Program-made: the position numbers and the translations under genes
Part shown: positions 23,939 to 34,310 of the stretch, one piece after another
How the letters are laid out: each line of letters opens with the position of its first letter
Numbering within the stretch: position 1 is the first letter of the stretch
Notes under the pieces: generated by a model
Told to the model about the DNA's origin: nothing
What the model saw: only the letters and a program-made list of their open reading frames with translations
Database searches by the model: none
Assembly: GCA_029891385.1 (NCBI GenBank)
Contig: CM057235.1
Coordinates: forward strand, 16,420,001 to 16,484,000
From: Erythroxylum novogranatense
Taxonomy: Eukaryota; Streptophyta; Magnoliopsida; Malpighiales; Erythroxylaceae
DNA length: 64,000 nucleotides
Direction of reading: 5' to 3'

Positions 23939-24970
23939 TAGGGTGAGCATTAGATAATTAGGGCGAATTTTCCTTTTTGGGCCAGGCCGAATTATCAAAT
24001 TTTTTACATTACCCGGCCCGAACCCGAAATTTTAATAACCCGAAAATTTTTGGCCCGAACCAAAGTTAAAGTTACCGGCCCGAACCCGAAATGTTAATAA
24101 CCCGATGAAGATTAGTGCAGATCAGAGATTTACAAATTACAACTAACAAGAACGATGGTTATGGACACATTAAATGCATTGATAGATTGGAAACAATATC
24201 AAGTATCAAGATTTCAACAACATACACCGCCTTACGCCTACGGTCAAATGCATTGACATATTGGAAACCACATGACCTTAATGGATCAAAGAAAAAGAGG
24301 ACTATATAACTATATAAGCATTCAAACAAAGAAACTGAAAATTAAAACAAAGAAACAGACAACAGTTACGAACTTACGGTGAGTGACCACTGACCAGGGA
24401 GCAGGGACGCACCACGCCACCACGGACGGAGGAGCAAGGAGCAGGGATGCACGCGGAAGCACGCACCAGGACGGAGGAGGAGGCTGACCCACGGGAGACG
24501 AGACGCACCACGGACGGAGGAGGAGAAGGCAGAAGACGAACCGACGAGACGCACCACGGACGGAGGAGGAGAAGGCAGAAGACGAACCGAGAACGGCGAG
24601 AAGAAGAACCAAGAAGACGAACGCAGAAGGCAGAGGCGACAGGCGAGGCGAGAAGGCAGCACCGCAGCAGGCGGTTCCGGAGAGAAGAGAAGGCGCCGAG
24701 ATTGGAGAAGAAGAATCGGGAAGTTAGGGGTCGAAGAAGAGAAGCCATAATTTTAATTGTATTTCAAACTAATAATAAGTAATAATACTAAAGAGTAAAG
24801 ACAGCTAACTTAATTCAGGTAATTCGGGTAACCCAAATTTTTTCGGAGTTACCCGAACCTTACCCGAAATAATTTAGGTAATTTTTGAGCTAGTCCGATT
24901 TACCAAATTTTTTTCATTTTATTACCCGAATTAATTCGGGCCAGGCCGGTCCAAATTATGCTCACCCCTA
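23939..24970. mobile_element. Non-autonomous hAT element with GC-rich core
   Basis: The ends are imperfect inverted repeats: TAGGGTGAGCA at the left and TGCTCACCCCTA at the right, extending through GGCCAGGCCGAATT and its complement. The flanking 8-bp target duplication is CTAAGGAG/CTAAGGAT (23931-23938, 24971-24978; 7 of 8 match). End motif and duplication length fit hAT. Both subterminal parts carry ACCCGAA-type motifs in opposite orientation. No transposase is encoded. The middle (24370-24740) is strongly purine- and GC-rich with a tandem repeat, unlike the AT-rich flanks. Confidence 0.85.
24400..24600. repeat. 46-bp GC-rich direct repeat in the hAT core
   Basis: GAGACGCACCACGGACGGAG starts at 24500 and at 24546, giving a 46-bp period for two near-identical units. 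A looser relative lies at 24403-24440. The open frames across it on both strands (up to 124 codons) follow from low stop-codon density in GC-rich repeats; I do not regard them as genes. Confidence 0.75.
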
Positions 24971-25216
24971 CTAAGGATAAAGGAGGGCTTCACACTTTAC
25001 CCATCAGAACCGTAAACAAGGAATAAATGATAAAAGAATATAGAGGATTCTAATAAATAAAACTCACTCTATGGAAAAAAAAAAAGAAACCAAATGATCA
25101 GTATAGAACCAAAAACTCCTTTGTGCACTGTTTGAATCAACTAGAGAGTAAATAATATCTCACCATATTCATCTAGAATATAGTCCCGTCATGGTTGAAA
25201 ACCAGAGATTACCACC

Positions 25217-25623
25217 TGGTTCTGCCAGATTCAGGCTGAATGGTGCGTTACCGTTTGGATCCATGAGTTGGCAACCTTCTGCGTTGTTCTTTGACGTGAA
25301 TATACCTGCAAAACAAGGAAGGCTCGTCGGGGGTGGTGTCCCGATTAGCCCCTCCGATGCTCAAGTAAGTTTTCTTGTGAAGGTGAGGATGATCAAAGCA
25401 GAGAGAGAACTAGGTTTTTGATTGCCTACCTCTGTCATGGGAGAATAATACCTTATATACGAAGTAGTAGCCAGGTTTAGGTTTTTTACGTATCTGCATG
25501 GAGGACTTCCTTCTGCTAATGGGCCATGAATGTGTGGATCAAGCTCGGATTAAACGATGAGTATGGGACTGACGGATTGGCCTGCGTAATTGGGCTCGGG
25601 CCCAAATATAGCCGACCCGACCA
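25217..25623 (-). repeat. Tat 3' LTR
   Basis: 407 bp, plus-strand ends TGGTTCTG...GACCA. A TATATAAGG box on the minus strand lies near 25453-25461. The inner edge is set by the purine tract next to it. Confidence 0.9.
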
Positions 25624-25642
25624 TAAGCCCCCTACTCCTCGA
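25624..25642 (-). other. Polypurine tract
   Basis: Minus strand GAGGAGTAGGGGGCTTA immediately before the LTR start TGGTCGGG. This is the usual priming tract for second-strand synthesis in this lineage. Confidence 0.8.
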
Positions 25643-26347
25643 GTCTGAGCGAAGAGAAGGGTCGAGGGAGTATGTTGGGACGTTGTTGCTCGTCTGTTGC
25701 TTCATAGCTCGAAAGCAGGATAGCTCGTCATGTGGTCGAGCGGGCAGTAATTGGCCTTGTAGCTCGTTCATGGGACAGCTCGGGCAGTTTCAACTGGTCG
25801 GATGATTCAACCGGTCGGATACCGACCTGTTGTGCCTAACTGCTCGTATTGATATTAGTTGGCTGGGGGCCCTTGACTGATCGGTCTCGACGACTATTGC
25901 GTGACAGCTTGCGCCAAAAGCAGGTCGGGTAGTCATCATTGGCTGACGCTCGGGTTTGCCTAAAGCATTTATTGTTTGACGGCGCGTGCTCCCTGACAAC
26001 TGTTCAGAATCTGAAGCGTATCATCCATGTAACCGTTGTGCGGTATCCGTCGTCCTTTCAACTGTTCGCGCCCTTCCGGATTTCAATTAACCCTAATTTG
26101 TCTCCGTTCAGATCGAGCCGCGTGTCCAAGAGTGGCTCGGATTCTTTCCACGCGTCAAGTTTCTACTGGGTCGCAATCCAAACGCTTTCCCTATAAATGT
26201 TAAAATTGACAGACGGTTTGCTTTTCTTCGCTCATTTCATTCTCATTCCGGAAGTTGTCTTGGCGTTGCTCAAATTTCCGATTCCCTTCCATTAAATAGG
26301 TACGACCCCTTCCCTTATTCTTCTCTTCTAAATTCCTCTTAGAAAGC

Positions 26348-28600
26348 ATGTCATCTAGCGATTCTCAGAGTGGGATTTCTCCAAGTGATTCTGTTGCCGG
26401 GAGGTCGTCGGAAGTTATGGCTGAGGTGACGGCGGTGTCGAGGTTAAGGGATGTTGAAGGGATTACAGCAAGGGAACGGAAAGATGGGCTGATAGTAAAG
26501 GAGTTGCCCAAGGGTAAATCCAAGATGTCTGCGGCGGAGTTAAATAGGTCGATTGCTAGGAATGGTATCCCTCGATCCTGGGTGCCTAGGCTGCTGTCGG
26601 GGGACGAAAGGATCGACAACAGTAGAGGTGGGTGGATCGCCGTCTCGGAGTATTTCTTCTCGGTCGGAGGCCTGAGGTTACCGTACGTGCCGATCGTAGA
26701 CGAAGTGTGCGCTAACTATCAGTTGAGGCCGAGTCAGATCCCTCCGAATGGGTGGCGTTTCATTAATGGACTTGTGCTGTTGTGCCACCAATTCGGTTGT
26801 CCGCCCTCGATTAACATCTTACGCCACTTCTTGAGGATGAGCTAGAGTCCGAGTTCTGGGGGTGGGATCCCTTCCCTGATGTATAAGGATGCCCGGTATC
26901 GCCCAGCCGGGACGTCTGGCAAAATTATTGGCTGGAGAACAAAATACTTCTTAAGTGAAGCCTCAGGGCTTCTTAGAGTCCCACCATGGAGGTATCCCAA
27001 GCGGCGATGGAATGACTCATCAAGTCTATTCCTTTCTAGGGAGGAGCGGGAGGTAGTTAGCCGTATAAGGGAGCTCGGCCAGTATAACTTTGCTCGGCTT
27101 GTTTTGGGATATGGCGGGGGGGCCTCGGTCGACTCTCTTCTGATCGACCCCCCGCCTCAAGTTAGCGGGTTAGAAGAGGGAAACGCCCCGCCTGGTTGAC
27201 CCCTCATGGTTGATTTATCTTCTTTATTCGTAGGTTTTAGTTCGGTTTCTAACCTGTTTCCTTTGTTTGTGCAGCTATGGCCAAAGTTAATACTTTTCCC
27301 GACCCCCCCAAGTCCGCCAAGGGTAAGCGTCCGGTCGCAGGGCCTTCGGGAGGAAGAGGTCAGGGAGATAGACGGGAATTCAGTTCGATGGTCACTCGGC
27401 CAATCACTTCCGGGCAGCGTGATGTTCCTCCTATCGTCCCCGAACCATTGACGGCGCCTGCTGTAGTCTTCCCGCCTGGTCCGAGCATGATTGTAATCCA
27501 GGAAGAGGAGGAGGTCGAACGGCCTCTGAAGAGGAGGAGGGTCGTCAGAGTCGCCGACCAATCTCCCAGTTCCCCCGTAGCCGACCGATCTCCTTGCCCT
27601 TTGGTGGCTGCTTGTCTTTCGGTGGTTGACCAATCTCCCCGTCCTTCAGGCCAACTCAAGGGAAAGGAGAAAGCGGGTGACGTCGGGCTGTGGGAGTCTC
27701 TGATCAAGCTGCCCAGGGACTCCTCAACTATTGACGTCGGCGTTGTCCGTCATATCATGGAAAGGATTACTCCTCCCTTGGACGGGGAGAAATTAGACCA
27801 GAAGACCAATAAGGATATGGGGTCTCTACTCTTGCGTACTTGCCTTAGGAGCTCAATGATGTCGTTCGAGACGGTGCAGCGGTTGGACGTTCTGGACCGT
27901 GAGGTTCAGGATCTTCAGGAGCAGATGCAGGCTCTGAAGGACGAGCTTTTGAAGGTAGAAGAGGAGAGAGACCTTCTCAGAGCTCAGAATTCTTCTTTAG
28001 AGGAGGAGAAGAAGATTCGGGAGGAGGCGGTAAGTATTTTGAAGGCCCAAGTTGACACGGGGGAGGAAGAGATGCGCGCCTTGCAAGCTCGACTCACAAA
28101 GGAGGAGGTCGAAGGGTAAAGCGATAGCGTGAGGAGCAAGCTATCCGAGGAGTATCTTGATGTTCTTGAGGCGGTGGGAGTCGAAGAGTGCTAAAGAGAA
28201 ATCCCTCGAGATCATGCCCAAACCGAGGATCGCTAAGGAGGGTCGGTAAAGGAACAAAGGGTCGGCGATCCTTGGTGGCGGGCGGTTCTTGCAGGAGGAG
28301 TGTTTGGAATACTCCTGCGACTTGGCCCTAATGATTTTGAAGAGTTGTTATGAGCGTCTGCGTTCCCGAGGGCCTGACGGTCCTTCGTTTGATCGTTCAC
28401 GGCCGTTGCTTCCTGCCGCTCTTGGCCTCTCTTTGGAGGAAGTGAAGGAGAGCCACGGAAGACCGCCTGCCAATCCCGAATGAGGAGCTGGACCTCGATT
28501 GATGAGGAGAACGAGGATACCTCCCCGGCTGCCCCCTTGGGCCCTGCTCCCGCTTCGACTTGTCCTCCCACTCCCGGGTATTCTCCCGAGCATTCATGAT
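26348..28600 (+). pseudogene. Antisense extra ORF of the Tat element (gypsy-type transposon domain, PF04195-like)
   Basis: Encoded opposite to gag-pol. Exon 1 (26348-27194) has a Ser-rich N-terminus and then, from about residue 95, a domain matching the plant 'putative gypsy-type transposon' family (PF04195-like): GGWIAVSEYFFSVGGLRLP, NGWRFINGLVLLCHQFG, and later WRYPKRRWND. Exon 2 (27275-28119) has a Pro/Ser-rich linker and a C-terminal Glu/Leu-rich coiled coil (about 27880-28110). Breaks: an in-frame TAG at 26843-26845, a stop at 28117-28119, and frame changes beyond, with a related-looking C-terminus traceable to about 28600. A CTATAAAT box lies at about 26191. The protein's function is unknown. 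The start was chosen as the first ATG of the open frame. Confidence 0.7.
27195..27274 (+). other. Probable 80-bp intron in the antisense ORF
   Basis: GT at 27195-27196 and TTTGTGCAG ending at 27274. It contains the stop (27197-27199) that ends the upstream frame and is T-rich. Removing it joins a one-base partial codon to two bases and continues exactly in frame with the 280-codon reading that begins at 27277. Confidence 0.7.
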
Positions 28601-28889
28601 TTTGAGGCTCACCTGGCCGGGCTTGTGGCCAGGACATTTTGACATTAATGAAACTTTACCTTTTTCCGTATCTATGTTTTTTACTTTCGATGTGTGTTGA
28701 GTTCTGACAAAGTTGTTCGTAGTCGACCGGTTTCGAGGTCGACTTATAGTAGAGTCCGAACCGAGATCCCAAAGAATGAACGTTCTCAATTGCCCGAACA
28801 TTATTTCGATTATCTTCCGTGTTTATATTCTTTGCTTTTGATCCATAGTAGAATCTAGCGAAGTCGGTTGGCCTTAAGATCGGTCAGTG

Positions 28890-29610
28890 GCCTAGACCGA
28901 GTCGTGGTCTCCAGGACCCTGTCATGGCGACCCGACTCATCGATGGTGAATTCGAATGGCAAATTCGAGCAGCGATTCTTAGGATAGTCTCGATGTCTGG
29001 CGATTTGTCGGGTGAGGCGGCTATGGTCCCATAGGTGTTGTCTTGGCGATGTCGATCTATGGACATGCCAGTGATGGCGGATGAGGCTCGAAGGGCCTTG
29101 TCTTGGTGGCCCGCCGACCGTAGTTGGTGCTGTAGAGATACGGCGAGGTCCCAGGATCTTGTCTTGGCGACCCGACCGACCGTAGTCGATCTATGGAAAA
29201 TGTCGGCGATGGCGATGGCGAGGTCCCAAGGATCTTGTCTTGGCGACCGACCGACCGTAATCGATCTATGGAGAATGCTTAAGCGATGGCGATGGCGAGG
29301 TCCCAAGGATCTTGTCTTGGCGACCGACCGACCATAGTCGATCTATGGAGAATGCCGAGCGATGGCGATGGCGAGGGTCCCAAGGATCTTGTCTTGGCGA
29401 CCCGATCGACCGTAGTCGATCTATGGAGAATGCCGAGCGATAGCGATGGCGATGGCGAGGGTCCCAAGGATCTTGTCTTGGCGACCCGACCGACCGTAGT
29501 CGATCTATGGATAATGCCGAGCGATGGCGATGGCGAGGGTCCCAAGGATCTTGTCTTGGCGACCCGACCGACCGTAGTCGATCTATGGAGAATGTCGAGC
29601 GATGGGTGCC
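28890..29610. repeat. Minisatellite, 75-84 bp units
   Basis: The anchor GATCTATGG occurs at 29054, 29188, 29263, 29340, 29418, 29502 and 29580. The last six are spaced 75, 77, 78, 84 and 78 bp, and the 84-bp unit has an extra GATGGC. More decayed units extend left to about 28890. The array lies between the convergent extra ORF and integrase, in the 3' untranslated region of gag-pol. The open frames through it on both strands are repeat artefacts. Confidence 0.9.
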
Positions 29611-29792
29611 TGGATTTTCTATTTTTTGCCATACATGATTGAATTCTTTATTGCCAAGAAGTCTGAAAATCCCTTTATTGATGATAATGAGGCGTGGTAC
29701 ATTAAAAACCCGTCTGGCGAGGACGATGTAAAAAGGTACCCACATGTATACAAAAAAGATAATAAGGAAAGATTAACTAAAATAAAACTTAT

Positions 29793-31265
29793 CTATTGGT
29801 AGAACACCTTCAAGTTCTGTGAGTTCCAAGGCCTCGGAAGAAACTTCCCTTTCTCGTCGCTAAGGATGTAAGAGCCATGCCCGACTTGCTTTACCACTCG
29901 ATAGGGTCCTTCCCACATCTGTCCGAGCTTTCCGGGATGCTTCCCAGCCGCCTCGGCTTTTCGTAGGACGTACCCACCTACCTTTACATCGCTCGGCTTG
30001 ACCCTTCTGTTATAGAAATTGGTCGCCTTTTGCCTGATGGCTTCTGAGCGAGCGGCTGCCCTTTCTCTATCCTCGCTAAGGAGAACGAGCTCTGCTCTGC
30101 GGGCTTCATTATTCCGCTCTTCTTCATAGCCCGACACCCTCTGATTGTGCAATGCCGCTTCTACTGGAACCAGGGCTTCTGCCCCGAAAGTTATCCTGAA
30201 CGGGGTCTCCCTTGTGGCTCAGTTCGGTGTGGTTCTATATGCCCACAATACTTCGTCTATTTCTTCCACCCAGGTCTTTCGGCCGTCCAGGCGCTTCTTG
30301 AGGGCGCTCATTATCTTTTTGTTGGTGTTCTCCGCGAGACCGTTACTTTGGGGATGGGCTACCGAAGTCAACCGCAACTTGATCTTTAGTCGGTCGCAGA
30401 AATCTCTAAACTTGCAGTTGTCGAACTGCCGATCATTATCTGTAATCAACACCATAGGCATCCCGAAGCGGCATAGTATATTCTTCTTTATGAAACTTTC
30501 CACCTTCCTCTCGGTGATTGTAGCGACAGACTTCGCTTCTACCCACTTGGTGAAATACTCCACTGCCACTATCAGGAATTTCTTTTGCCCGGGACCGAGA
30601 GGGAAAGGCCCCAGTATATCCATTCCCCACTGAGCGAAAAGGATAGGATGGCTCACGATTTGCATTCGCTCGGTCGGCTGGTGAGACAGGCTGCTGTTTC
30701 TCTGGCAGGCCTCGCATCGGTTGACCTTTTTCTGATAATCTCTTCTCATTTTCGGCCAGTAGTACCCCTGTCTGATCAATCGGTGAGCCAACATTCTACC
30801 CCCTATGTGATTTCCGCACATCCCTTCATGAACTTCAGCCATTGCCTGCTCGGCTTCTTCCTCATTCAAGCATCGAGCGGCGGCGGTCGTGAGACATGCT
30901 TATCTGGCGCCGTTAACTACTACGTACTCGGCGGCCTTTATTCTTAGTTTCTTGGCTTCCAATGCGTCTTCTGGTTGTTTTCCTTCTAAAAGGTACTGCG
31001 TAATTGGTTCTGTCCAACTCGACCGACCAGTACTTACGTTGAGAACTTCCCTGATTTTCTGAACGCTAGGCCGATCTAGTCGTTCGACCAGAACATTATT
31101 TATGGCATCACGGTAGGAAGCCATTTTCGAGAGCGCATCCGCTTTAGCATTTTGAGCTCATTCTATTCTGCTGATTGAGCACTGCTCGAAATTGCTCAAC
31201 TCCTGTTTTACTAGCTCCAGATACTTGATCATGTTGTTCCCCTTGGCCTCATACTGCCCGGTAAC
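29793..31265 (-). pseudogene. Tat pol, RNase H end and integrase part
   Basis: Continues the 31266-34310 frame without a shift but with in-frame stops: TGA at 31158-31160, TAA at 30900-30902 and TGA at 30219-30221. Integrase features: an HHCC zinc finger (H...GNHIGGR...CEAC) at about 30830-30700, catalytic Asp in WGMDILGPF, second Asp in ITDNDRQF, Glu in NGLAEN, and a C-terminal WEGPYRV motif (GPY/F type) near 29900. The normal end is KVFYQ-stop at 29793. All three catalytic residues are present, so the stops are the only visible reason for loss of function. The 31265-31125 part completes the second RNase H and linker. Confidence 0.85.
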
Positions 31266-34200
31266 TTAGCCGACCACCACTTGGCTGTTGCTATATATCT
31301 TCAGGTGCTTCACCTCCATCTCCTTGGCGAGTTGGAGGCCGGCTATCAGAGCCTCATATTCTGCCTCGTTATTGGAGGCTTTGAATTCTAGCCGAAGGGC
31401 ATACTCCACCTTTTCTTCCAAATGCGGGCTGACCAGCACTACTCCCGCTCCGCATCCCTCGGCATTGGATGATCCATCAACAAACAAGCTCCAGGCGGGG
31501 AACTGCTCGTCCTTCGAGCTCGGTTGGCTTATCTCTGCGATGAAGTCTGCCAACACCTGCGCTTTAATGGTCGTGCGGGGCTTGTATTGTATATCGAACT
31601 CTCCCAGTTCTACCGCCCATTTTATCAGCCGACCCGAAGTTTCGGGCTTTTGAAGGCACTGTCTGAGGGGTTGGTCGGTCCATACCTCAATAGTATGACT
31701 TTGGAAGTAAGGCCTCAACTTTCTGGCTGCCATTATCAAGGAGAGGGCGAGCTTCTCTATTGGCGTATATCGCGTTTCTGGCCCGGTCAACACTTTGCTG
31801 ACATAGTAGACGGGATGCTGCTCGTTTCCTTCCGATCGGATAAGTACCGCGCTGATCGACCCCTCCGTAACCGCCAAGTATAAGATCAGATTCTCCCCTT
31901 CTACCGGGCTTTGCAGAATAGGAGGGCTGGACAAGTATTGCTTTAAGTGTTGGAAAGCTTTCTCGCACTCATCCAACCATTGGAACTGGGTCATGTTCGC
32001 TTTCCTCAGGACTTTGAAAAACGGGAGGCACTTGTCTCCTAGTCTGGAGATGAACCTGCTCAGTGAAACTATCCGACCGGTCAATATCTGAACATCTTTC
32101 AGGCATTGCGGCGAAGGCATCTGTATGATGGCCTCAATCTTCTCTGGATTAGCTTCGATTCCCCGCTGAGTGATCATAAACCCCAGGAATTTTCCGGATG
32201 CCACCCCAAACACGCATTTTTCTGGGTTTAGCTTCATCTGGAATTTATTCAAGGTCTGGAAGATTTCCTGGAGATCTTGTACATGCTCCGCGGACGTCTT
32301 ACTTTTGACCACCATATCGTCTACATAAGCTTCCACAGTTCGGCCAATCTGTTTTTTAAAGACTTCTGTGACGAGCCGTTGATAGGTCGCCCCGGCGTTT
32401 TTCAAACCGAAAGGCATTACTTGGTAGCAATATGTGCCTTGGTCGGTTATGAAGGCGGTTTTTTTTTCATCCTCCAGGCTTATTTGGATCTGATGATAGC
32501 CCGAGAAAGCATCCAGGAAGCTAAGTAGTTCATGGCCCGAGGTGGAGTCTACTAGCTGGTCGATCTTTGGCAAGGGGAAGCTGTCTTTTGGACATGCTTT
32601 GTTCAAGTCGGTGAAATCTATGCACATTCTCCACTTGCCGTTCCTCTTTTTCACCAAAACAACATTGGCAAGCCATTCTGGATATTTGACCTCTCGGATG
32701 AACCCGGCCTCCAGCAACTTCGCTACTTCCTTCTCGATCACTTCCTGTCGCTCCTTACTGTGCCATCGCTTCTTTTGTCTGATCGGCTTGCAGTCATGCC
32801 GAATATCGAGGGAGTGCGATGCGACTGATCGAGAAATTTCGGGCATGTCGCTCGGTACCCAAGCAAAAACTGACCTGTTTTCCACCAAACAGTCTGTGAT
32901 TCCTTTAACCAGGTCCCTCTGTAGCTCGGAACCTAGGTTTGTGAACTTAGAAGGGTCGGCTTCATCCAGTATGACCCGCTGCGTTTCTTCTACTGGGTTC
33001 AATCTCTCCGTCTCTTCGTCAGTTCTTACATCAAGAGAACTCGTCAGCACTACCGCTCCGTCTAATGTTTTAGTCTCCGCTAAATAACATTCCCTGGCGA
33101 TTCTCTGTTGACCCCTGACCATACCGACTCCGTGGGGTGTTGGGAACTTCATAACTTGGTAGTAGGTGGAGACGACTGACCTGAGGGCATTTTGAGTTGC
33201 CCACCTGATTATTGCATTATATGCCCCCTGAAACTTTACGACAAGGAACTCAATGTCCCTCTCTATCTGGCATGGCTTCTGTTCACATTTCACTTTCAGA
33301 TACACCCGGGCGAATGGGTATGCTGACGCCCCGGTTACTCCTTTGATGGGGCCGTCTATAGGCAGTAGTCGATCTTCGGGTACCTTCATCTGCTTGAAGG
33401 CCTCATAATATATCAAATCGACCGAGCTACCCGTATCAATCATCACCCGCTTCACCTCGTAATCGTCCATGTTGAGGTTTACCACGAGGGCGTCGTCATG
33501 AGGGCAACTTACTCCATCGAGATCCGATTTGTCGAATGAGATCATCTCGTCATTCTCCTTTGGTTTTTTGGTGGGTGAATCTTTCCCGACCTGTTTGGCG
33601 TATCGTTTTCTCCCTTTAGTGGTGGATCCCCCTGATGCACTTCCACCAAATATCGTGTTAATGACCCCAGCCGGTCTATCGTCTTGTTGCCCGGTATTTC
33701 CGTCGTTTCTTTCCCTTGACCGTCCTCTCTCTTCTCGTCGATTATCTGTATTCGCATTCTGCCTACCCCCGTCATTCCGGTCATTTTGCCTTTGATGCGG
33801 TCGCCTACTGTCTGACCGACCTGTCCTGCAATCTGCATTTTGTTCGTGTTTCACGAATCGGCCTAACCTTCCCTTTTGAATGAGGAGTTCGATTTCTTTT
33901 TTCAATCGCCAGCAATTTTCCGTATCGTGACCGACCTCTCTGTGGAAACGGCAATATAAGTTGGGGTTCCTATCCTTGTAAGGGGTCTTCATTTTTTCAG
34001 GCTCTCGGATAGTTTCCCCATTCGCTCTCACGGCCGCCAGTACCTCTGCATATGTCCTGTTTAGCGGAGTGAACTCCTGCCGATATCCCTGTCGATCGGT
34101 TGGCCTTCTCCAGGCCGATTGGCCTTTTTGTCTTTTGTGCGAATGGCCCGCCCTGTCATTCGGCGAGCGATCATCCGTTCGACGCCTCGTATTTTTCAGC

Positions 34201-34310
34201 ACTTCTTCAAGTTGAATATACCTGTCCGCCCTGTTTCTTATTTCTTGAACGGATCGGGGCTGATCGAGGGCTAGTGACTTCTTAAACTCCTCGTCTCTCG
34301 TATTGGTCAT
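31266..34310 (-). CDS. Tat gag-pol: gag end, protease, RT, RNase H domains (1014 codons)
   Basis: The long uninterrupted frame ends at a premature TAA (31266-31268). Domains by residue: gag C-terminus 1-150 with a zinc knuckle of pattern C-x2-H-x4-H-x4-C (C120, H123, H128, C133); aspartic protease with IDTGSS at 291-296, but the later hydrophobic-G-R motif reads IIRWATQ and looks damaged; RT about 520-720 with YVDDMVVKS at 662-670 intact; first RNase H-like domain about 805-925 with LYLAVTEG where the catalytic Asp is expected; second, archaeal-type RNase H from 942 (FVDGSSN, D945; NEAEYEAL, E984). In the last, IYSNSQ at 1005-1010 has Asn where the family usually has Asp. The true gag start lies upstream, so the first Met here is not the native start. 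Confidence 0.85.
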   Translation of the reverse strand: MTNTRDEEFKKSLALDQPRSVQEIRNRADRYIQLEEVLKNTRRRTDDRSPNDRAGHSHKRQKGQSAWRRPTDRQGYRQEFTPLNRTYAEVLAAVRANGETIREPEKMKTPYKDRNPNLYCRFHREVGHDTENCWRLKKEIELLIQKGRLGRFVKHEQNADCRTGRSDSRRPHQRQNDRNDGGRQNANTDNRREERGRSRERNDGNTGQQDDRPAGVINTIFGGSASGGSTTKGRKRYAKQVGKDSPTKKPKENDEMISFDKSDLDGVSCPHDDALVVNLNMDDYEVKRVMIDTGSSVDLIYYEAFKQMKVPEDRLLPIDGPIKGVTGASAYPFARVYLKVKCEQKPCQIERDIEFLVVKFQGAYNAIIRWATQNALRSVVSTYYQVMKFPTPHGVGMVRGQQRIARECYLAETKTLDGAVVLTSSLDVRTDEETERLNPVEETQRVILDEADPSKFTNLGSELQRDLVKGITDCLVENRSVFAWVPSDMPEISRSVASHSLDIRHDCKPIRQKKRWHSKERQEVIEKEVAKLLEAGFIREVKYPEWLANVVLVKKRNGKWRMCIDFTDLNKACPKDSFPLPKIDQLVDSTSGHELLSFLDAFSGYHQIQISLEDEKKTAFITDQGTYCYQVMPFGLKNAGATYQRLVTEVFKKQIGRTVEAYVDDMVVKSKTSAEHVQDLQEIFQTLNKFQMKLNPEKCVFGVASGKFLGFMITQRGIEANPEKIEAIIQMPSPQCLKDVQILTGRIVSLSRFISRLGDKCLPFFKVLRKANMTQFQWLDECEKAFQHLKQYLSSPPILQSPVEGENLILYLAVTEGSISAVLIRSEGNEQHPVYYVSKVLTGPETRYTPIEKLALSLIMAARKLRPYFQSHTIEVWTDQPLRQCLQKPETSGRLIKWAVELGEFDIQYKPRTTIKAQVLADFIAEISQPSSKDEQFPAWSLFVDGSSNAEGCGAGVVLVSPHLEEKVEYALRLEFKASNNEAEYEALIAGLQLAKEMEVKHLKIYSNSQVVVG

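Larger units (their letters stand above)
22500..25180 (+). pseudogene. L1-type LINE ORF2 fragment (reverse transcriptase)
   Basis: This is a 5'-truncated plant L1 reverse transcriptase. Seen in order: an FICLIQKVQAPNS stretch (about 22622-22660), VISKLITDKFK (about 22690-22722), a KIDFHKVFD-like stretch (about 22858-22884), LRQRDLLSPYLFIL (about 23033-23075; the family has QGDPLSPYLF), and SLIGKIQRV...LDNIHAYWSS up to 23550. Coding resumes at 23819 (FPINIVKTIE) and again at 24979 (KGGLHTL). It is broken by the copia solo LTR (23561-23818) and the hAT element (23939-24970), with further stops and frameshifts. The catalytic FADD block is not clearly readable. Confidence 0.75.

Noticed and set aside
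24322..24782. Overlapping open frames of 96-124 codons on both strands
   Set aside because: GC-rich, repeat-bearing core of a hAT element; Arg/Glu- or Ser/Pro-rich readings in several frames at once indicate low stop density, not genes.
29050..29600. Regular repeats resembling a CRISPR array
   Set aside because: Units are contiguous and similar along their whole length, with no unique spacers, and lie inside a plant retrotransposon. It is a minisatellite.
30145..34285. Plus-strand open frames of 60-181 codons
   Set aside because: They lie opposite the well-supported minus-strand gag-pol and show no domain of their own.
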